A DNA stretch of 64,000 bases from Acidovorax sp. 210-6 (GTDB lineage: Bacteria > Pseudomonadota > Gammaproteobacteria > Burkholderiales > Burkholderiaceae_C): NCBI RefSeq assembly GCF_010020825.1, contig NZ_JAACJE010000001.1:4071532-4135531 (forward strand). The letters are read 5' to 3'. A program made the translations under genes and the position numbers. Numbering within the stretch: position 1 is the stretch's first letter; the number at the start of each line of letters is the position of its first letter. This document shows positions 18,257 to 25,795 of the stretch, in pieces. Under the pieces are notes generated by a model, which was given only the letters and a program-made list of their open reading frames with translations, was not told where the DNA came from and did not search any database.

Positions 18257-19228
18257 TCACGCCTTGCGTGGCACGGTCAGTCCCCACAGCAGGGCCAGCA
18301 GCAGGGCCGAGCCGGTGTTGTGCGTCAGCACCAGGGCCAGCGGCAGCTCCCAGGCGACCAGAGCCAGGCCCAGGAAGCCCAGGGCAGCAGGCATACCGAT
18401 CAGCCAAGCGGCGGTACCGCGCTGTCCCAGCCGCCAGGCTCGCCAGGCCATCAGCCACAGCACGGCCGTCAGCAGCACGGCGCCAGCGCTGTGCAGCAGG
18501 TGCACCCAGGCGCCTTCGGGGCGGGTGGGCAGCGCCATGGCCGGCGGTAGCGCCCAAGGGTTCAGGGCCTCCCAGGAGGCAGCGCTCAGATCGCAACTGC
18601 CCCACGCAGGGCAGCTCAAGCCCGCATGGGCGGCACTCGCCTGGCCGCCCAAGGCGACCTGCACCAGCAGCAGCAGCCCCGCCGCCCAGGCCCAGCGCGC
18701 CAGTGGCGCACGCTCTCCGCCGTGGGCCATCGGTGCTGCCGCGACGCCCGCGAGGCGCACGCTCAGGGCAAACATGGCAAAGCCGCCCAGCAGGTTGCCC
18801 AGCGTCACGGCAGGCAGTTGTGATTGGGCGGTCCAGCGCCCCAGCACGGCCAAAAACAGCGCCAGCGCCAGCAGCCCGAGGGTAAGACGCCCTTCGGGCC
18901 ACAGGACCGGCCGTGAGGCCAGTGCCGTCATCAGCATCACCAGAACAAGCAGCAGGGCGGCCGATGCAATCACCCGGTGGGCCAGCCGCGCTGCGGCCTC
19001 GGCCCCCGATGGCTGATTGACCGCAGGGCCCGCTGCGGAGTCCTGCTGTGCCTGGGCATAGCACTGCGGCCAGGGATCGCAGTCCAGACCGTACTTGCTC
19101 AGACGCAAAAAGGCGCTGAGGCTGGTGATGGCCAGCACCATGACCGCGCACACCCAGGCCATGCGCTGCAACAGCAGGCGACGGCGTGCAAGCGGTGGAG
19201 GGGGTAGGCTCATATCAATGGTGCTCAT
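18257..19228 (-). CDS. ctaA: Heme A synthase, CtaA/COX15 family
   Basis: Membrane enzyme that oxidises the C8 methyl of heme O to give heme A. About 323 residues with eight predicted helices in two four-helix halves. The family's paired Cys loops are visible (CDPWPQC in the first half, CPAWGSC in the second), as are helix His residues (AHRVIAS, LLHSAG, LTHNTG). Other upstream starts exist; MSTIDMSLPPPP (ATG, 19228) was chosen. It diverges from the heme-copper reductase operon across a 250-bp control region. ctaB in that operon would supply its substrate, so the reductase probably carries heme A. Confidence 0.87.
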   Translation of the reverse strand: MSTIDMSLPPPPLARRRLLLQRMAWVCAVMVLAITSLSAFLRLSKYGLDCDPWPQCYAQAQQDSAAGPAVNQPSGAEAAARLAHRVIASAALLLVLVMLMTALASRPVLWPEGRLTLGLLALALFLAVLGRWTAQSQLPAVTLGNLLGGFAMFALSVRLAGVAAAPMAHGGERAPLARWAWAAGLLLLVQVALGGQASAAHAGLSCPAWGSCDLSAASWEALNPWALPPAMALPTRPEGAWVHLLHSAGAVLLTAVLWLMAWRAWRLGQRGTAAWLIGMPAALGFLGLALVAWELPLALVLTHNTGSALLLALLWGLTVPRKA

Positions 19229-19324
19229 AGGGTTACTGGGGATATGTGGTGAAAAAGTCACGCGTGATGCGCTTTACCGATCGAAAACCGTCAGGACACC
19301 GAAAGCCAGCGTAAATGTGCATTT

Positions 19325-19345
19325 CAAGTGTATGAAACACACTTG
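19325..19345. promoter_or_regulatory. Inverted repeat in the ctaA / reductase operon intergenic region
   Basis: CAAGTGT-N7-ACACTTG, a perfect 7-bp inverted repeat, lies 76 bases upstream of the FNR-type box in the divergent promoter region. It could be an operator for ctaA or for both units. The binding factor is unknown. Confidence 0.45.
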
Positions 19346-19400
19346 CAGCCAGATTTTCGTCTTGTTACAGACGCGCCTACGGTTTACCATGCCCCAAGTA

Positions 19401-19442
19401 TTGATTCAGATCATGTTTAGACCGACAGTTAAGGTCAAGAAT
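19401..19442 (+). promoter_or_regulatory. FNR/Dnr-type box and -10 of the NO reductase-like operon
   Basis: TTGATTCAGATCAT (19401-19414) matches the FNR/Anr/Dnr consensus TTGAT-N4-ATCAA except at the last base. A -10-like AAGAAT (19437-19442) sits where a class II activator site centred at -41.5 would place it, giving a start near 19449 and a leader of about 30 bases with AAGGAG before the first gene. This predicts induction by low oxygen or nitric oxide. Confidence 0.7.
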
Positions 19443-19478
19443 GTAAGCCGCTGAAAAGCTTACCAAGGAGAAGTGACC

Positions 19479-19634
19479 ATGAACCACCATGACGATGAGA
19501 ACGAAAAAGTTCCGTTCATGCAACAGTTGCTGGACAACCCATTCCTGCTTCTGTTCCTGGGCGTGATGATTCCAATGATTGTCTACAACCTTTGGGGTGT
19601 CATAGACATCCTGACCATCCCAGCCGCTAAGTAA
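19479..19634 (+). CDS. 51-residue single-helix membrane peptide, reductase small subunit candidate
   Basis: Open frame of 51 codons preceded by AAGGAG with eight-base spacing. The N-terminus is charged and His-rich (MNHHDDENEKV), followed by one membrane helix (about 21-45, with PFLLLFLGVMIPMIVYNLWG). It is the first gene of the operon and lies 13 bases before the CuA subunit gene. Small one-helix subunits accompany B-type heme-copper enzymes (subunit IIa of ba3), so a structural role in that complex is inferred. Confidence 0.8.
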   Translation: MNHHDDENEKVPFMQQLLDNPFLLLFLGVMIPMIVYNLWGVIDILTIPAAK

Positions 19635-19647
19635 AAGGAACGCAGCC

Positions 19648-20187
19648 ATGAGCGCAATTCTTCCCCCCTCAGAGCGGTTGTGGTGGAAACACCCCCTGGA
19701 CCGCCTCGAAGCCGTATGGATCGGCATCGCATTCGTCTGGTGCATGGTCATGTTCTTCATGATGGTGTTCTGGCACGTCTACGGTAAGCAGAACCTTTCC
19801 ACGGAAACCTACAAGACCACGCCCGACAAGTTCTCCGCGGCCGCCCAGGCCATGGTGGACAAGTACACCGTTCGCACGGAAACCGAACAGAACATTCCTG
19901 TGGTGGCCCCGCCCGAAGGCACCGACGTGTACATGATCGCGCGCCTGTGGAACTTCTGGCCCATCCTGGAGCTGCAAAAGGGCAAGACCTACAAGCTGCA
20001 CCTGACCTCCATGGACTACAACCATGGCTTCTCTCTGCAGCCGACCAACATCAACATCCAAGTGGTGCCGGGTTACGAGCACGTGATCAAGGTCACGCCG
20101 AACGAGTCGGGCACTTTCTCCATCGTGTGCAACGAGTATTGCGGCATTGGCCACCACGAGATGGTGGGTCGTATGTACGTGAAGTAA
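19648..20187 (+). CDS. CuA-containing subunit II of a B-type heme-copper reductase
   Basis: Membrane-anchored electron-entry subunit, 179 residues. One N-terminal helix (about 22-42) and a periplasmic cupredoxin domain. The CuA ligands are all present: His126 (YNHGF), Cys161, Cys165, His169 and Met172 in CNEYCGIGHHEM. The short form with a single anchor matches B-family (ba3-like) subunit II rather than the two-helix aa3 type. It would accept electrons from cytochrome c or a cupredoxin and pass them to subunit I, whose gene follows 13 bases later. Confidence 0.92.
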   Translation: MSAILPPSERLWWKHPLDRLEAVWIGIAFVWCMVMFFMMVFWHVYGKQNLSTETYKTTPDKFSAAAQAMVDKYTVRTETEQNIPVVAPPEGTDVYMIARLWNFWPILELQKGKTYKLHLTSMDYNHGFSLQPTNINIQVVPGYEHVIKVTPNESGTFSIVCNEYCGIGHHEMVGRMYVK

Positions 20188-20200
20188 TGCGAGGACAGCC

Positions 20201-21901
20201 ATGACCGTACAAACCACTTACCGTACCTGCCCGCGCTCGGGCCTGCAATTTGAAAAGCAGGCCGAAGCGCTCATGAAAATCAACGCCGTCACCGCCGTGG
20301 TGGCACTGCTCGTCGGGGGCCTGCTGGCCATCGGCGTGGTGCTGACCCGCTGGCCCGCGGTGCACTGGCTGGCAGCCGACACCTTCTACATGGTGCTCAC
20401 GGCCCACGGCATCGACATGCTGATCTTCTGGATCATCTTCTTCGAAGTCGCTGTTCTGTACTTTGCCTCATCCACCCTTTTGCGATGCCGATTGGCGACA
20501 CCCAAGATTGCATGGGCCGCCTACGCGCTCATGCTGATCGGTGCCATCGTGAACAACGTGTCGGTGTTCCAGGGCAGTTCCAGCGTGATGATGACCTCCT
20601 ATGTGCCCATGATGGCGCACTGGTCGTTCTATCTCGGCCTGATCCTGTTCGCCGTGGGTGCGCTGATCGCCTGCTTCGTGTTCTTCGGCACGCTGGTCGT
20701 CGCCAAGCGCGAAAAGACCTACCAAGGCTCGGTGCCGCTGGTGACCTTTGGCGCCATCACGGCAGCCATCATCGCCGTGTTCACCATCAGCTCGGGCGCG
20801 ATCATCCTGATCCCGACCTTCCTGATGTCCATCGGCCTGATCAATGAAGTCGATCCCCTGATCTACCGCACCATCTGGTGGGCCTTCGGTCACTCGTCGC
20901 AGCAGATCAACGTGGCCGCCCACATCTCGATCTGGTACGCCGTGGCCGCCATCGCCTTTGGCGCCAAGCCCATGTCCGAGCGCGTCAGCCGTGGCGCCTT
21001 CCTGCTGTACATCCTGTTCCTGCAACTCGCCAGTGCCCACCACCTGCTTGCCGACCCCGGCATCAGTACCGAGTGGAAAGTGGTGAACACCAGCTACTTC
21101 ATGTACTTTGCTGTGCTGGCATCCATGATCCACGCCCTGTCCATCCCTGGCGCCATGGAAGTGGCCCAGCGTGCGCGCGGCTACAACAAGGGTCTGTTTG
21201 AGTGGCTGCGCAAGGCGCCCTGGGGCAACCCGACCTTCTCCGGTGTGTTCATTGCGCTGGTGGGCTTCGGATTCCTGGGCGGTATCACCGGCGTGATGAT
21301 GGGTACCGAGCAGCTCAACCTGCTGATCCACAACACCATCTACGTGCCCGGCCACTTCCACGCCACCGTGGTGATCGGTACCACGCTGACCTTCATGGCA
21401 TTGACCTACTTCCTGATTCCCGTGCTGTTCCAGCGCGAGATGATTGCCCCTGGTCTGGCCAAGATCCAGCCGTACCTGTTCGGCTTCTCGATGTACTTCT
21501 TCTGCCTCGTGATGATGGGCGCTGGTACCCTGGGCGTCTCCCGTCGCCACTGGGACATGGCTTTCAGCGGCCACGCCCTGGCCTATGAATGGCCCGGTGC
21601 AGCCTACCTGATGATGGGTCTGGTCGGTATCAGCGGTATCGTTGCCATCGCTGGCGGCGCCATCTTTGTGTACGTGACCGTGATGTCCGTGTTCTTCGGC
21701 AAGAAGCTCGACGCCGGTGTGGTGAGCCCCAAGTTCACCCCGCTGATGCCTGCCGCCCCCACCGCCGCTGCCCAGACCTATGGTTCGGCTGGTTTCGTGG
21801 CGCCTGGCACCTTCGTGCTGGCCATATTCTTCCTGGTTACCTTCGTGTTGTACTACTTCGTCAACTGGAAGTACCTCGGCCAGTTGTGGGGTCTGAGCTG
21901 A
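20201..21901 (+). CDS. Heme-copper reductase subunit I, probable eNOR-type nitric oxide reductase
   Basis: Catalytic membrane subunit, 566 residues, 13 or more predicted helices. Metal ligands are all visible: His69 (TAHG) and His387 for the low-spin heme, His385 (VPGHFH) for the high-spin heme, and His231, His280 and His281 for CuB. In oxygen reductases the residue four after the first CuB His is the cross-linked Tyr; here the stretch is GHSSQQINV and that residue is Gln235. Loss of the Tyr with Gln in its place is, as I recall, the mark of eNOR, a nitric oxide reductase family related to B-type oxidases. The fold and context (CuA subunit, ctaA, ctaB, SCO) would also fit an annotation as cytochrome oxidase; NO reduction is inferred from the active site. 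Confidence 0.85.
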   Translation: MTVQTTYRTCPRSGLQFEKQAEALMKINAVTAVVALLVGGLLAIGVVLTRWPAVHWLAADTFYMVLTAHGIDMLIFWIIFFEVAVLYFASSTLLRCRLATPKIAWAAYALMLIGAIVNNVSVFQGSSSVMMTSYVPMMAHWSFYLGLILFAVGALIACFVFFGTLVVAKREKTYQGSVPLVTFGAITAAIIAVFTISSGAIILIPTFLMSIGLINEVDPLIYRTIWWAFGHSSQQINVAAHISIWYAVAAIAFGAKPMSERVSRGAFLLYILFLQLASAHHLLADPGISTEWKVVNTSYFMYFAVLASMIHALSIPGAMEVAQRARGYNKGLFEWLRKAPWGNPTFSGVFIALVGFGFLGGITGVMMGTEQLNLLIHNTIYVPGHFHATVVIGTTLTFMALTYFLIPVLFQREMIAPGLAKIQPYLFGFSMYFFCLVMMGAGTLGVSRRHWDMAFSGHALAYEWPGAAYLMMGLVGISGIVAIAGGAIFVYVTVMSVFFGKKLDAGVVSPKFTPLMPAAPTAAAQTYGSAGFVAPGTFVLAIFFLVTFVLYYFVNWKYLGQLWGLS

Positions 21902-21917
21902 TCGGAAGCCCTGAGCG

Positions 21918-22817
21918 ATGCACACCACCACGCTCAAGCCCGCCGGGCGCAGCATGGGTCAGATGACGCGCGACGTCGTCTCCCTGTTCAAGCTGCGCAT
22001 CGGTGTGCTGATCATGATTACCGCGCTTGTGGGCATGGCGGTCGCGCCAGGGCCGGCACCCAGCTTCGTGCAGGTGCTGATTCTGGCCGTCTCCGTGCTC
22101 CTGGCGTCGGCAAGCGCGGGGGCGTTCAACCAGTATGTCGAGTACGAGAGCGACCGCCTCATGGCGCGCACCGCCAAGCGTGCCTTTGCCACAGGCGCAC
22201 TGCCCCACCACCCTGCATGGCTCGTCCTGATGGCCGTGCTGCTGGCAGGGGCCGTGGGCGCGGCCTGGGTCGCACTCAATGGCGTTGCGGCGCTCCACGT
22301 GTTTCTCGGCGCCTTCTTCTATGGGGTGGTCTACACCCTGTGGCTGAAGCGGCGCACTTCTCTCAACATCGTCATTGGCGGTCTTGCGGGGAGTTTTGCC
22401 GTGCTGGCGGGTGCCGCCGCCGTGGATCCAGCCCTGGGTCCGCTGCCCTGGTTGCTGGCCCTGGTGCTTTTCTTGTGGACACCTCCGCACTTCTGGAGTC
22501 TGGCCATCGCCAACCGCGATGACTATGCCCAGGCGGGCGTGCCGATGCTTCCCGTTGTGGTAGGCCCCGAGCGGGCGGCCCGTACCGTGTTTGTCAGTAC
22601 GGTGGCGCTGTTTGTGGCCTCACTGCTTCCCCTGGCCTACGGTGCCGGCCCGGTGTATGCCGTTGGCGCCCTGGCCGGTGGGCTGCACTTTGTGCACAAA
22701 TCCTGGTTGCTGGCGCGCAATCCCGTGCGTGCCACGGCCATGGGTTCTTTCTTTGCATCGTTGGTGCAGTTGAGCGTCCTGTTGGTGGCCGCCTGCATTG
22801 ACGCCATGCTGCGCTGA
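21918..22817 (+). CDS. ctaB: Heme O synthase (protoheme IX farnesyltransferase)
   Basis: Membrane prenyltransferase of the UbiA family that adds farnesyl to heme B. The protein is 299 residues with about nine helices. The first prenyl-binding motif is NQYVEYESDRLMARTAKR. A second Asp-containing loop is less clear. It lies 16 bases after subunit I. With the divergent ctaA gene it gives a complete heme O to heme A route dedicated to this locus. Confidence 0.93.
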   Translation: MHTTTLKPAGRSMGQMTRDVVSLFKLRIGVLIMITALVGMAVAPGPAPSFVQVLILAVSVLLASASAGAFNQYVEYESDRLMARTAKRAFATGALPHHPAWLVLMAVLLAGAVGAAWVALNGVAALHVFLGAFFYGVVYTLWLKRRTSLNIVIGGLAGSFAVLAGAAAVDPALGPLPWLLALVLFLWTPPHFWSLAIANRDDYAQAGVPMLPVVVGPERAARTVFVSTVALFVASLLPLAYGAGPVYAVGALAGGLHFVHKSWLLARNPVRATAMGSFFASLVQLSVLLVAACIDAMLR

Positions 22818-22827
22818 AGGAGTGGTT

Positions 22828-23691
22828 GTGGGTCGGTCGTTCCTGTCTTGCTTGCGCCAAGCCGCACTGTGCTGCGGGTTGGGCCTGGCTTTGGTGTTGC
22901 CTGCCGCAGCATCGGGCCCGCAGGGCAACACGGCCGATCTGGGCCTGGATCGTGAGCAGGCATTGCGCACGAGCCAGGCTGCCATCGGTCGCACGATCGG
23001 CGACCACATTCTTCTCAACCGTGAGGGACGTCCTGTGTCCCTCTCCTCCTTCCGGGGCAAACCCCTGCTGGTGAGCTTTATCTACACCGGCTGTTTCCAG
23101 GTGTGCCCCACCACCACCAAATCCCTGCAGGAAACGGTGGACGGACTCCAGAAAAGCCTGGGGCCCAACATGTTCAACGTGGTGAGCATCGGCTTCAATC
23201 AGCCCGCCGATTCGCCACAGGCCCTCAAGTCCTTTGCCACCCAGTACGGCATCAACCAGCCCAACTGGGATTTTCTGAGTCCTCCGGCCGCGCTGGTTCC
23301 CAAGCTGGCCGAGGACTTTGGTTTTGTGTACGCCGCTTCCCCCGCAGGCTTTGACCATGTCTTGCAGGTGTCCATCGTGGATGCCGAGGGACGCATCGTG
23401 CGGCAGGTGTACGGCGAGATCGTCGCTCCCGGCGAGTTGGGCGAACCCCTCAAGATGCTGATCGCGGGCACACCGGTTCAATCGAACGAGTTGCTGGAGA
23501 CGCTGATGGACCGGGTGCGCGTTGTCTGTACTGTGTACGACCCCAAGACGGGCACCTACCGTGTGGACTACACCTTGCCTATCCAGATCGCCGGTGGGGT
23601 GATGTTCTTCGTCCTGATGTTGATGTTCTTCTTCAACGAGTGGCGCTCCAATCGCAAGAGTGCACGCAACAAGGGGGTGCGCAGCGCCTGA
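22828..23691 (+). CDS. SCO-family copper/thiol assembly protein
   Basis: Periplasmic thioredoxin-fold protein for CuA assembly, 287 residues. A GTG start at 22828 was chosen because AAGGAG lies five bases upstream. It has an N-terminal signal sequence or anchor. The copper-binding Cys pair is Cys89 and Cys93 in YTGCFQVCPTT, with the third ligand His177 (FDHVLQV). Unusually, a C-terminal membrane helix (about 252-270) follows the thioredoxin domain. Its place after the CuA subunit, subunit I and ctaB supports a maturation role. Confidence 0.88.
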   Translation: MGRSFLSCLRQAALCCGLGLALVLPAAASGPQGNTADLGLDREQALRTSQAAIGRTIGDHILLNREGRPVSLSSFRGKPLLVSFIYTGCFQVCPTTTKSLQETVDGLQKSLGPNMFNVVSIGFNQPADSPQALKSFATQYGINQPNWDFLSPPAALVPKLAEDFGFVYAASPAGFDHVLQVSIVDAEGRIVRQVYGEIVAPGELGEPLKMLIAGTPVQSNELLETLMDRVRVVCTVYDPKTGTYRVDYTLPIQIAGGVMFFVLMLMFFFNEWRSNRKSARNKGVRSA

Positions 23692-23705
23692 CGCTCGCCA
23701 GTTCC

Positions 23706-25295
23706 ATGTCCTTGCCCGGTTCAGCCTTCTCCCCGGAAGGCGCCAGCACCTCTCTCGCTCTTTCGCCGGTTTCTCGCCTCGCAGCCACCTACCGGGCTTT
23801 GGAGCACGCGTTCGACAAGCCGTTCGGCCCGGCGCTCAACCCCCTCAAGCACCTGGGCGCTTTGGGGTTCATGCTGCTGTGGTTGCTCGTGGTCAGTGGC
23901 ACGGTGCTCTACATCGTGCTCGACACCTCGGCCGCCGGGGCCTACCGGTCCATCGAGGCGCTGACGGAGGTCCCCTGGATGCTGGGCACCGCACTGCGCG
24001 GTGTGCACCGCTATGCGGCCGATGCGTTCGTGGTGGTCATGGCCGCACACATCGTGCGCGAATGGGTGCTGGGCCACTACCGGCATTTCCGCAAGGTGCC
24101 CTGGATCACCGGTGTGCCCCTGGTGGCATTGGCCTTTGTCTGTGCCGTGGGCGGCTTCTGGCTCAACTGGGATCGCTTGGGACAGTACTCGGTGGTTTCC
24201 ACGGCAGAGTGGCTCGACGCTTTGCCCTTTTTGGCTTCGCCCCTGGCGCGCAATTTCTTGGGCGGCCTGAGCCTGGGCGACCGCTTGTTCACGCTGTTTG
24301 TGTTCATACACATCGGTGTCCCCTTGTTGCTGATCTTCGGCCTGTGGTTCCATATCCAGCGCATCAGCCTGGCCAGGGTGTTCCCGCCGCGTGCATTGGC
24401 ATGGGGGACTTTTGTCACCTTGATGCTGCTGTCCTTCGTGGCGCCGGTGGTCAGCCAGGGGCCTGCCGATCTGAGCTCCGTGCCTCAGGCGCTGGCGATT
24501 GACTGGATTCTTCTTTTCATCCACCCACTGATCGATGCCACCTCACCGCTGGTGGTGTGGGCGCTGCTGGGGCTGGCCTTTGTGCTGCTGTCGGTGCCCC
24601 CTTTCCTGCCCGCTCCTGCGCCCGCGCCGGTGGCTGTGGTGTACCCCGACCACTGCAGCGGTTGTGCCCGCTGCTTTGACGATTGCCCCTATTCGGCCAT
24701 CACCATGGTGCCGCACCCCAATGGCCGCAGAGGCATGCGCCTGGCCGAGGTGAATGCCGATCTGTGCGCTGGGTGCGGCATTTGCGCGGGCGCGTGCCCG
24801 TCGTCCACCCCCTTCCGCAGCGCCGAGACGCTGGTCACCGGCATCGACATGCCGCAATGGCCAGTCAATGACCTGCGTGCGCAACTGGTGGAGCGTCTGC
24901 GTGCCATGCCAGGCCCCCGTCGCCTGGTGGTCTTTGGATGCGAGCAGGGCACGCGCACCCACCTTGACGCCACCGATGTGCTGCATTTCCCGCTGATCTG
25001 TGCTGGCATGTTGCCGCCCTCCTTTGTGGAGTACGCGCTGCGTGCGGGCGCCGACGGTGTGCTGATCAACGGCTGCCGCGAAGGCGGCTGCGAATTCCGC
25101 CTGGGCCAGCGCTGGACAGCCCAGCGCCTGAGCGGCGAGCGCGAGCCCCATCTGCGCAGTTCGGTACCTGCCGAACGCTGGCGCACCGCCTGGACCGACC
25201 CCGGCGACGAGCAAGCGCTGGCGGCTGCCGTGGACGAATTGCGCAGGCAATGCGATACCTGTGCCCCCCCTGAACTTGAGGAGAAAAACCGATGA
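23706..25295 (+). CDS. Cytochrome b / 2x[4Fe-4S] ferredoxin / MvhD-domain fusion protein
   Basis: 529-residue fusion. Residues about 45-300 form a cytochrome b/b6-like membrane domain with two His pairs, His101/His115 and His202/His216, spaced as heme b ligands. Residues 317-327 and 354-364 are two ferredoxin clusters (C-x2-C-x2-C-x3-CP each). Residues about 405-470 match the MvhD/FlpD (hydrogenase delta-subunit) domain, with Cys412, Cys432, Cys457 and Cys462 in FGCEQG, ICAG, NGCREGGC. In methanogens MvhD carries a [2Fe-2S] cluster linking hydrogenase to heterodisulfide reductase. Here it would connect a cytoplasmic donor or acceptor to membrane hemes b. It overlaps the next gene by ATGA. The function is unknown; the architecture is seen directly. 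Confidence 0.88.
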   Translation: MSLPGSAFSPEGASTSLALSPVSRLAATYRALEHAFDKPFGPALNPLKHLGALGFMLLWLLVVSGTVLYIVLDTSAAGAYRSIEALTEVPWMLGTALRGVHRYAADAFVVVMAAHIVREWVLGHYRHFRKVPWITGVPLVALAFVCAVGGFWLNWDRLGQYSVVSTAEWLDALPFLASPLARNFLGGLSLGDRLFTLFVFIHIGVPLLLIFGLWFHIQRISLARVFPPRALAWGTFVTLMLLSFVAPVVSQGPADLSSVPQALAIDWILLFIHPLIDATSPLVVWALLGLAFVLLSVPPFLPAPAPAPVAVVYPDHCSGCARCFDDCPYSAITMVPHPNGRRGMRLAEVNADLCAGCGICAGACPSSTPFRSAETLVTGIDMPQWPVNDLRAQLVERLRAMPGPRRLVVFGCEQGTRTHLDATDVLHFPLICAGMLPPSFVEYALRAGADGVLINGCREGGCEFRLGQRWTAQRLSGEREPHLRSSVPAERWRTAWTDPGDEQALAAAVDELRRQCDTCAPPELEEKNR

Positions 25296-25795
25296 ACCGC
25301 GTACTCAACTGGACCGGCCAGGCCCTGCTGTACGGCAGCTTTGCCGTGGCACTTGGGGTGTTTTCACGCTGGCCTGTGTACCACCCCCTGCCGCCGGACA
25401 TGGCGCAGATCAAGGTCAGCTTCATCCACCATGGTGTGCGCATTGCCGACTGCCGACCCTTCACCGCGGAAGAGCAGGCCAAGATGGCCAAGAATATGCG
25501 CCAGACGCAAAAGTGCGAGCGCGAGCGTTCACCGGTCAGTATCGAGGTGGACATCGACGGCAAGTCGGTGCTGCGCCACACCTCGCCGCCTTCGGGCCTG
25601 TCGCGCGACGGTGCTTCCACCGTGTACCAGCGGCTTGATCTGCCAGCTGGCGAGCACCGCATCGCCGTCCGCTTCAAGGACAACAAGGCCGTGGAAGGCT
25701 TCACCCACCAGCGTGAGGAGACCGTCATCCTCAAGCCCGCGCAGGTCATGGTGATCGACTTCAACCTCGACAAGGGAGGCATCGTGCTGCTATGA
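25292..25795 (+). CDS. Membrane-anchored protein of unknown function in the reductase operon
   Basis: 167 residues, not recognised as a named family. One N-terminal membrane helix (about 8-25) followed by a predominantly beta domain, probably periplasmic, with two Cys (54 and 75) and a HHG segment at 46-48. The C-terminal half reads like a beta-sandwich (SIEVDIDGKSVLRH, EHRIAVRF). Its start and stop codons overlap both neighbours by ATGA, so it is tightly coupled to the two fusion/reductase-like genes. An accessory or assembly role is inferred from position only. Confidence 0.75.
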   Translation: MNRVLNWTGQALLYGSFAVALGVFSRWPVYHPLPPDMAQIKVSFIHHGVRIADCRPFTAEEQAKMAKNMRQTQKCERERSPVSIEVDIDGKSVLRHTSPPSGLSRDGASTVYQRLDLPAGEHRIAVRFKDNKAVEGFTHQREETVILKPAQVMVIDFNLDKGGIVLL

